In this document: one piece after another, positions 25,660 through 64,000 of the stretch
Position numbering within the stretch: the first letter of the stretch is position 1
Layout: every line of letters begins with the position of its first letter
Assembly: GCF_035582795.1 (NCBI RefSeq)
Contig: NC_134370.1
Location: 41,279,501-41,343,500, forward strand
Reading direction: 5' to 3'
Source: Mycteria americana
Taxonomy: Eukaryota; Chordata; Aves; Ciconiiformes; Ciconiidae
DNA: 64,000 bases
The notes under the pieces: generated by a model
What the model was told of the DNA's origin: nothing
The model's input: the letters and a program-made list of their open reading frames with translations, nothing else
Database searches by the model: none
Translations under genes and position numbers: made by a program

Positions 25660-25667
25660 CCTTTATA
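25660..25667 (-). promoter_or_regulatory. DKK1: TATA box of DKK1
   Basis: TATAAAGG on the minus strand, flanked by GC-rich sequence, about 120 nt upstream of the ATG. Transcription would start near 25636-25640 by the usual spacing, giving a 5'UTR of about 90 nt. The start site itself is inferred. Confidence 0.8.
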
Positions 25668-25760
25668 CCCCCGGGGGGCTGCCTCCTGCGCCCGCCCCCT
25701 CGGGGAGGAGGGCACGGCGGATGGGATTTCAAAAGGCCCCCGGGGGGTTGTGCCTATGAG

Positions 25761-25789
25761 CCCCCAAAACCACCCCCCCACCCCGCCCC
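25761..25789 (-). promoter_or_regulatory. G-quadruplex motif upstream of DKK1 TATA box
   Basis: Minus-strand G runs of 4, 4, 7 and 5 with loops of 1, 1 and 7 bases, about 100 bp upstream of the TATA box. It fits the canonical quadruplex pattern. Function is inferred only. Confidence 0.5.
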
Positions 25790-25801
25790 GAGGGCTCCGT
25801 C

Positions 25802-25806
25802 ATTGG
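25802..25806 (-). promoter_or_regulatory. CCAAT box candidate
   Basis: GGCCAATGAC on the minus strand about 165 bp upstream of the inferred DKK1 start, a usual distance for an NF-Y site. Confidence 0.45.
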
Positions 25807-26356
25807 CCGCCAGCCCGGGAGGGGATTTCGCAAAGGCGAGGACAGACACCGCCCCCCCCCCCCCCCCGGCATCCTCCCCCTGCCCGGTCCCCGGCCAGAT
25901 GCTCTGCACGCCCCGACGCCGTAGCTGTCTCCAGCCGGGCGCGCCGCCTCGCCCGCCGCGGGGGGGACGGGGAAAGGTGGGGGGGGTCGCCCCATGCAAC
26001 CCCCCCACAGTGGCTGGGAGGCGCGGTGGGGTGCAGAAAGGCCCCCCCTCGGTGGCAGAGTCGGTCCTTTGGTCTCCTGTAAGTCTGCGCCCTGCCCTCC
26101 CCCGCGCCCTTCCTGGCGCCAGCGCAGCTTTGCAGGAAAGGAGGGGGCCGCTCCGCACGCCCCCGGCCCGGGGTGTGTGTGCGGCCGGGACACGGCGGGG
26201 GCTAAGCCCCGGCCCGCAACCCCCGTCGGTGTCCGTCGGCCCCCCCCGCCGCTCCTGCCCGCGCACTCTCCTGCCCGCGTACTAGCCTGACCCCAGCCCG
26301 AGCAGCACCTCCGTCGGGATTGGGGGGGGCAACATTGGTGGGGGAGCTCCCGGGCC

Positions 26357-26378
26357 CTTTGATGCGGGGAGATCAAAA
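26357..26378. promoter_or_regulatory. Inverted TCF/LEF-like pair
   Basis: CTTTGAT at 26357-26363 is a perfect TCF/LEF core. ATCAAAA at 26372-26378 is a one-mismatch core in the opposite orientation. They sit about 720-740 bp upstream of the inferred DKK1 start. DKK1 is a known Wnt/beta-catenin target, so the context fits, but binding is not shown. Confidence 0.4.
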
Positions 26379-26475
26379 AGGTCGCCCCCCCCACGCCCAG
26401 GTCCCTGCACCGGGGCGCCGCGGGCCCCCCGACCACCCGACCCCACCGGGGCAGCGTGGCGCGGCCGGCACCACG

Positions 26476-26490
26476 GCGCCCCCTGGCGGT
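26476..26490 (-). promoter_or_regulatory. CTCF-like site upstream of DKK1
   Basis: The minus strand reads ACCGCCAGGGGGCGC, one base from the strong CTCF core CCACCAGGGGGCGC. It lies between the PRKG1 3' end and the DKK1 promoter, where an insulator would be plausible. Confidence 0.5.
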
Positions 26491-26891
26491 CGCGGCGAGG
26501 CAGCGCCGCCCCCGCCCCCCCGAGGGGTTGTTTTGCAGCAGCAAACACCAATTAATTAAATTGATTTTTTTCATGGTGACGTCCTAATGCTCTTATTCAT
26601 TTTTTTTTTAGCCGGGTTTGAAAGAAAATAAAGGCAAAAAGCTTAAACACCGCAGCGATGCCCAAGCCCATCATAAATATTTATTCCCATAAGGGTGGGT
26701 GATTTCAGACACTGCAGTCCTGCCATTAAAGCCCCAGCAGCGCTCACCCACCTCCAGCGCGACGGTCATCGCTGTCACTCTGCGGGGAGCTGCTGTCAGG
26801 TATTTCAGGCCTAAGAGGCTCAAGCTGGGCTAATAATTGGCTGGGAAAGTTTCGGCGAGCACCTAACACAGGTGCTGGCGGAAGCGGTGCG

Positions 26892-26902
26892 GCTGAGTCA
26901 GC
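26892..26902. promoter_or_regulatory. AP-1/MARE-like palindrome
   Basis: GCTGAGTCAGC is a perfect palindrome around the AP-1 core TGAGTCA and matches the central part of a Maf recognition element. It is about 1.26 kb upstream of the DKK1 start. Confidence 0.4.
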
Positions 26903-26946
26903 GGCCAGCAGACATCCCTGCCACAGTCAGGCGAACTGGGGCCTTG

Positions 26947-26956
26947 CTATTTTTAG
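26947..26956. promoter_or_regulatory. MEF2-like site
   Basis: CTATTTTTAG matches the MEF2 consensus YTAWWWWTAR at every position, 45 bp from the AP-1/MARE palindrome. Confidence 0.4.
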
Positions 26957-27244
26957 CCTGCAAGAATGAGGGCCACACCTTGCCCTGAAATCCCTGTATT
27001 TCCCTTGCAGTTTCAGGTGAGGGCCACGTCACCCTGGGCTTTTTATTGTATTATGAACTCGTATCTGTGATTGCTACATCCTGCAAAATAATTTTGTAAT
27101 GTTTCCCAGCTCCTGCTTAGGCAGTTACCAAATTTATTTCACTCCTGGGAGGATGTTTTCTTGCTCCTTTTCCCAGTTTTTACTTGTCTCTCTGTCCACA
27201 TAGCACTGAAGTACACCCCTAACCTTGACCTTGCTGAGATTTAA

Positions 27245-27355
27245 AGAAGACACTTGTGTCACAGGGGGGCTGAGTAGTTTCCCAGGGATGGATTTAAATC
27301 CATTGGGATGGACAGAGTCTCAGCATCTTGAACGCTGCATCATCCTGCATACAGA
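27245..27355 (-). repeat. MIR-like SINE remnant
   Basis: On the minus strand, GCAGGATGATGCAG, then GGATTTAAATCCATCCCTGG (B-box/core-like) and a CCCCTGTGACA end resemble the order of elements in a MIR-type SINE. Strongly diverged; family assignment is inference. Confidence 0.35.
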
Positions 27356-28017
27356 GGTGATGTCTTCATGACATCCCGTGGCTGTGCTGCCATTAATGGC
27401 TGCGCCTCCATCACCACCTCTTGGCATTTCCTGTAAGGGACAGCGATGACAAGAACACCATTGTTTTTTGACATGGGTGTTGTTCGCAGTCACATCCCAT
27501 CTAGGATGATGCAACTCAGCGTTGGAAATATGGTCCCTTCCCAGCTGCATGCCCTGGACTCGCTTATATTGGCAGCAATCAAAATATAAAGTGAATTCTT
27601 CATCCCTGAAGAGTAAACATGCTGTAAATGTGCTTCGTGCTTAACATGCTCACAGGATAATTTGGGTTGGAAACAAACTGGGGGGGGGTGTCACCCAGTG
27701 CCAACTCTGCTCGAAGCAGGAGCCCCATCAGCCTTGGACCCCTTTGGCTGGGCTGCTTGGGGTGATGCCGCTGCTCAAATAAGCGCTAAAGTACAGTAAC
27801 TGTGGCCATCCTGCAGAAAATCTGGATGAAGATACAAGCTGGGACCCCAGTACTAATCTATAAGTACCATACATTTTGTTTGGTTATCACTTACTGCATA
27901 TTGTCATAAATGAGAATAAATAAAAAACCTGATTTAATCGCTAAGCAGAAGCACTATCCTAAACTTAGCTTCTGCCATGGAAGAAAGATGTTGACACACT
28001 GTTCAAAAGTAATTATT

Positions 28018-28023
28018 TTTATT
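28018..28023 (-). terminator. PRKG1: Distal poly(A) signal of PRKG1
   Basis: AATAAA on the minus strand, followed about 20 nt later by a GT-rich GTGTGTC (27999-27993). This is a good signal plus downstream-element pair. Cleavage would fall near 28005. Confidence 0.6.
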
Positions 28024-29220
28024 TCAACTCTATAAAGTATACAACAGGCACTCGGCAATTACAGCTGCAGGGAAAATACAGAGCAAAACAAAAGCGGTTA
28101 AAGTTTATGAAAAAAAGTTCTTAAATCTACATCAAAAGAGTGCAACCGGCTGATGACCGGTGGATGACTGACATTTGTCAGACAAACAAAACCTCTTTTA
28201 TGTAAGAAGAAAACTGGAGAAAATAAGAATATAAAACAAAGGGCCAGTGTAAAAACAGCGTAAGTTGGGACTCGGGACGATAGGCAACTCCAAACGAGAA
28301 TTTCTCCTTTTGCCGGTAAAGCCCTAAAACCGCCCAAGTCTCAGCATCACGCCTGGTTTACGCGGCTGGGGAGCTGCAGAGGACGAGGAGCTTCCAGCTT
28401 TCCAGCTCAGCTCTGCAGGAGTGCCGAGGGCTTGCCTCCGCAGTGGGTTGCATATAGAAGGAGTTGGGGGGAAAAGCATGGATCCCGTTTTGTTGAGTGG
28501 TGCAAATGAGCTACGCTGTTGCGTTGGGGTTTCAGGTCAAAAAACATAGGTCAGGTTGCACACCGAGTCACTCATCATTTTTTCCGGGCGGGAGATTTCT
28601 AATGGGGTTCGTATAAGACGGGAGGTTGGCGCTGGATGGAACGATGGGTTGAATCTGCACAGCTTAGCAAAACAGGAATACCTGTCTACGGACTGATAGG
28701 ATGTCATATATTAATTTGACCTGCACATAACATTTATACATTTCACAGAAATGACTCTGTATCTCATTAACAGATACACAGCTCTGGTACATTGAACAGA
28801 AATAAGAGAACGACGTCATCATTTCTGTAATTCATCAATATTATATAACAAAGGCTTAGAAATTGGTAGCAGAAAGAACTGTAAAACGCAGCAAGCTAAG
28901 AAAGGACGACATTTTGAGGTGTGTTTGTCTTTGTCATGCAGCATAACACCAAATTTGTAATTTTTTTTTTCAATAGGATGCCATGGATTTAAGGCACTTG
29001 CAACAATGCCAGATAGCTAGTCATGTTCTAAAACTATGGGACAGATGAGTTAACAGTACAGTTGACATAAAGTTTAATAATACTGACAATTATGACATTA
29101 ATTCAAGTCTACCTTGATCTAAAAACATTACATTACAAATAAGAAAAAGAAGTAATAATGCCATGAAACTCTAAAAGAAAAAGTTGTATGTGTACCACAA
29201 AATATCAACACGAAAATACC

Positions 29221-29506
29221 TATTTACATAAATATTCGCTTGTGGTCCTGTTGTTAAATAAAGAGTTTGCTATGGATACTGCAGCACTGTGAGAAGCTAC
29301 AATCGTCTGTGTCTTAACGACACCAATCTTAATACACTCATTTTTAAATGCGGGAGTTGATTTCCCCTTATGTAAATATGCCATCGTCCCATATATTAAA
29401 AAAGGAGACAAAGAAGAAAGAACAGTAAGTGGAAACACAGAGGCAATCTGTTATTGTGAATATATTTATATATATATAATGCAACTCAAATATATTACTT
29501 ATAAAT
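29221..29506 (-). promoter_or_regulatory. AU-rich and Pumilio-type motifs in PRKG1 3'UTR
   Basis: Minus strand ATTTA pentamers occur at 29229-29233, 29255-29259, 29345-29349, 29373-29377 and 29502-29506. A TGTAAATA Pumilio-type motif is at 29228-29221. These suggest regulated mRNA stability, but such words are common in AT-rich sequence. Confidence 0.35.
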
Positions 29507-30915
29507 GAAGGCGTTTATCATACACATATGATAAGTGTGTTGTTTAAAGTATGCTTAGGAAAGGTGATGAAACTTGAGTGAGGTGTTTGATATCAAAATA
29601 AACTTATATTCGGTACAGTGCATGCCACATGCTGCAGGTATTAATTACCGTGTGTGGCATAAGGAAAAAGGGATAGGAAGGAAGAAAAATAACTCAATCA
29701 GTCGGTTTTAAAACCTTCTTCCCGTAACATTTTCGGGTTGCCCCCCAAAATCATTGTGATGCTCTTTCCTCCCGGCAACCCCTTGACTGACCTGCATCTC
29801 AGTTACTGAATGTCATCATTTTGGGACAAACTCCTCTCACGTTCTTCTACAGAAAGTTACCAAATGCAACAAGTTTTCTCCTCCAACGTTGCCGCATCCA
29901 TCGAGTGAAAAACCAGGGGGATGTGAGTAAAGAATTCGGCTTTTAGGCAGCAGCCTGTCTGCTAAGATGCCTAGCGATTATTTTAGCCCTAGTATTCAGC
30001 ATTGGCTTTCAGTGTCTTCCATCACTCAGAGAAAGGCTGAAAAGCAAGCGTGTATTTGCCCTATATGAGTAATTCCCAGGAGACATAGTTACTGCCTTTT
30101 CCCTATGGTTTTCAAGGCAAACAAGTTTTAATGATCAATGAATAGTGGAAATAACCTGAAGTTATTGTGCCGACAGTGTCGCCTCACTCTTCAGAAAACT
30201 AGGGAGCAAATTCAGCAACACAGACTGGTTTTGAAGGTGTTGTGATGACCGAGCTCTTTAGTTTGCTGGTGAACAGCAGGCATTGTCAATGCTGTCAAAG
30301 AAGGGGAGCAAATATCTTTTTAATATGCTCTATTAAGTCGCTTTTGTTAGGAATATGGGAAAGAGTTAGGATCTAGCATCAGGGAAATAATTTTTTACTG
30401 TTAAAAACATAACATTTTCCATGTACTATGTAGGCAAAACTCATATAAATGACTTTTGAGCAAAAGTTCACCTTTTGACTTTCAGCGTATACAACAGCTC
30501 TTGGCACCTCTGAGATGAAATGAGGCAGCATCTGCTAATTTTTTGGGGCAAGGCCTGCTACAGAGACTGAAAGCTGATAAACTTTTAGTCCCACGCATAT
30601 ACCACAAGCAGGCATCCAGGACAGGATCCCTCTGTTACATCCTACAAATCAGAAGAGACTGCACTAAAGCAAAGGAAAAGCAGTGGAAGTGAGCATACAC
30701 ACGATAGTATTGTTTTCCCCAGCTCTTTTTTTCATACAAGCTGACTCGGCTCTAGCCATCTAGACATGGAGACCTCGCATAAACACATCTAATATCCGTT
30801 TTCCATTTAATTCCACTGACTTTCCTGTGGAGCTCCTTAGTCTGGTGAGGCATTAGGATTACATTTTTACAGTCAATATTACAAACAGAGCCAGCAAACT
30901 GGCCCTGTACCACCT

Positions 30916-30921
30916 TTTATT
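30916..30921 (-). terminator. PRKG1: Internal poly(A) signal candidate, PRKG1
   Basis: AATAAA on the minus strand about 1.07 kb after the stop codon. Confidence 0.35.
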
Positions 30922-31183
30922 TTAATTAGCTTTGTACTAAACACAGAAGAGATGCAGACATGGAGATGTAAAATCATCTAAGAGCGTGATGGAGAATGAT
31001 GCCTCTTGCTACATATTTCTGAAATGGTGGTTGACTCAATTTATATTGTACATAGATGAAGTACATAGCACCTATAAAGTACATTACGGGTCTTATGTTT
31101 TCCCTTTGGGTTCTAAAAAGGTAAAAATTAAGCTTAGTTTTATGCCTAGTAGCTAATCAATAAGACCAGTGGGCTGCTGTCAC

Positions 31184-31189
31184 TTTATT
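31184..31189 (-). terminator. PRKG1: Proximal poly(A) signal candidate, PRKG1
   Basis: AATAAA on the minus strand (context TGTAATAAAGTGAC) about 0.8 kb after the stop codon. Confidence 0.4.
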
Positions 31190-31994
31190 ACAGGACCATT
31201 ATTTAAGCACTATTTTATATGTAAAATGGATTAATTTTATGATTTTTTCCATGCAGTTATGTATTTGTACCAAGGGAAAGGAAAAAAACCCCTCCAAACG
31301 TCGTGTTACAGTATGTTCTCAGCTGTATGAGAGAAGCAACCCATATCTGCCTTAACAGGATCTAGAGCAGTTGTGCTTTTGTTTTACCAGGCTAAAAAAA
31401 AATTTCTCCAAAAGAAAGAGGAAAGATAACATTCAGTCTTGTCAAGAATACTGCTCGGAAAGAAAAAGGACAAATTTTACCACTGCTTTGATGTGAACTC
31501 TTTGACCAGTACCGTTGTGGTCCTCCTTTGCTCCTACACTGGCCTACAGTAGAAGAAGAGTTTGGAGGGTGGGAGTAGCCCAAATCCTGCACTGTATTTA
31601 GCTACAGCACTTAATAAATTACTATTGATCCTACCGATAAAGCCAGTACCTTGCAGCTAGGATTAAGTGCATCTTACACTACGTATCTCTCGACTTTTAT
31701 AATTAAGAGCGTATCAAGATTGTTGCAGTGATAGAAAACATATTTCTTTACTGGTGAAAGGCTTTGTGTCAGGACCACCATGTCAACTGCTATTTTAAGT
31801 TCAAACATAAAACATGAAGAGCACTATTGTCATCTAAGCAGTAAGTCCTAATGCCACTGTAGTTACTGTAGCAGCATCAATCAAGGCATCATGGTGACCC
31901 CGAGCACTAATCCTCCCCAATTCTTTCAGTTTTGCTGGCAGCCATGTCCCAGGAAGCTGTCTTCAGCAAGGCAGAAGCAGGTAAGAGAAATACA

Positions 31995-64000
<32,006 letters not shown>

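Larger units (their letters stand above)
24850..26540. other. CpG island spanning DKK1 5' half and promoter
   Basis: Very high GC with dense CpG, beginning within DKK1 exon 3 and ending sharply near 26540 where the sequence turns AT-rich. This is the kind of promoter expected for a developmentally regulated vertebrate gene. Edges are by eye. Confidence 0.85.
26541..28004. other. Short PRKG1-DKK1 intergenic spacer
   Basis: No gene is seen. The sequence starts with an AT-rich block holding TTAATTAAATTGA and a CRE-like TGACGTC (26577-26583). AP-1/MARE and MEF2 matches and a SINE-like remnant follow. From the inferred PRKG1 poly(A) site to the inferred DKK1 start is about 2.4 kb. Confidence 0.6.
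28005..31994 (-). other. PRKG1: PRKG1 3'UTR (about 4 kb, inferred)
   Basis: Starts after the PRKG1 TAA at 31997-31995 and runs through AT-rich sequence with no repeat element and no convincing open frame. It ends at a strong poly(A) site near 28.0 kb. Internal AATAAA signals at 31189-31184 and 30921-30916 could give shorter isoforms. Transcription through the whole interval is inferred from composition and signals, not shown. Confidence 0.6.

Noticed and set aside
24659-25759. 366-codon plus-strand open frame antisense to DKK1
   Set aside because: It is the mirror of DKK1 exons, the minisatellite and the CpG island. The translation is Arg/Pro/Gly-rich with no domain. Long stop-free antisense frames are expected in GC-rich sequence.
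25729-26574. 281-codon and other long frames in the DKK1 promoter region
   Set aside because: Low-complexity Gly/Arg/Pro translations on several frames at once, all explained by high GC.
29450-29530. TATATA-rich stretch as a promoter
   Set aside because: It lies in the PRKG1 3'UTR in generally AT-rich sequence, with no associated start or open frame.

Overview
The window looks like a piece of a bird chromosome, or at least a sauropsid one. The evidence is split vertebrate genes with GT-AG introns, sparse interspersed repeats dominated by CR1 LINEs (with their typical octamer tails), compact introns and a GC-rich CpG-island promoter. It is not bacterial: nearly all long open frames are chance or antisense frames.

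Two genes can be supported, both on the minus strand. (1) The 3' part of PRKG1 (cGMP-dependent protein kinase 1) occupies about 28.0-64.0 kb. Nine coding exons (63349-63253, 49399-49260, 45404-45315, 43036-42895, 40580-40417, 39449-39327, 39229-39167, 38139-38073, 32093-31995) encode the whole kinase domain and C-terminal tail, about 328 residues. The reading frame is continuous across every junction. A long AT-rich 3'UTR follows, down to a good poly(A) site near 28.0 kb. The N-terminal leucine zipper and cyclic-nucleotide-binding exons lie beyond the right edge. (2) DKK1, the secreted Wnt antagonist, is complete in four small exons (25546-25355, 25220-25064, 24951-24841, 24561-24311; 236 aa). 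It has a TATA-box promoter inside a CpG island. The PRKG1-DKK1 order and shared orientation match the known vertebrate synteny.

Layout: 1-23.5 kb is intergenic sequence downstream of DKK1 with a CR1 fragment, SINE-like remnants and simple repeats. DKK1 and its 3'UTR lie at 23.5-25.6 kb. The GC-rich promoter and upstream region at 25.6-26.55 kb carries G-rich tracts, a CTCF-like site and TCF/LEF-like sites. A short 2.4 kb spacer follows, with AP-1/MARE and MEF2 matches. Then come the PRKG1 3'UTR, exons and introns. The last PRKG1 intron holds a 1.8 kb CR1 LINE with a decayed reverse transcriptase frame. The large 13.9 kb intron holds an older CR1 remnant with a perfect 16-bp hairpin, a purine tract and a candidate conserved noncoding block.

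The two genes are neighbours rather than an operon: PRKG1 acts in cGMP signalling and DKK1 blocks Wnt signalling through LRP5/6. The most unusual observation is DKK1 intron 3. It is 279 nt long, built from about five 42-bp tandem repeats, and in frame with no stop, so its retention would insert 93 Pro/Cys-rich residues between the two cysteine-rich domains. A second is a (GGGAC)7 G-quadruplex motif immediately before the DKK1 start codon. No clearly novel multi-gene system was seen.
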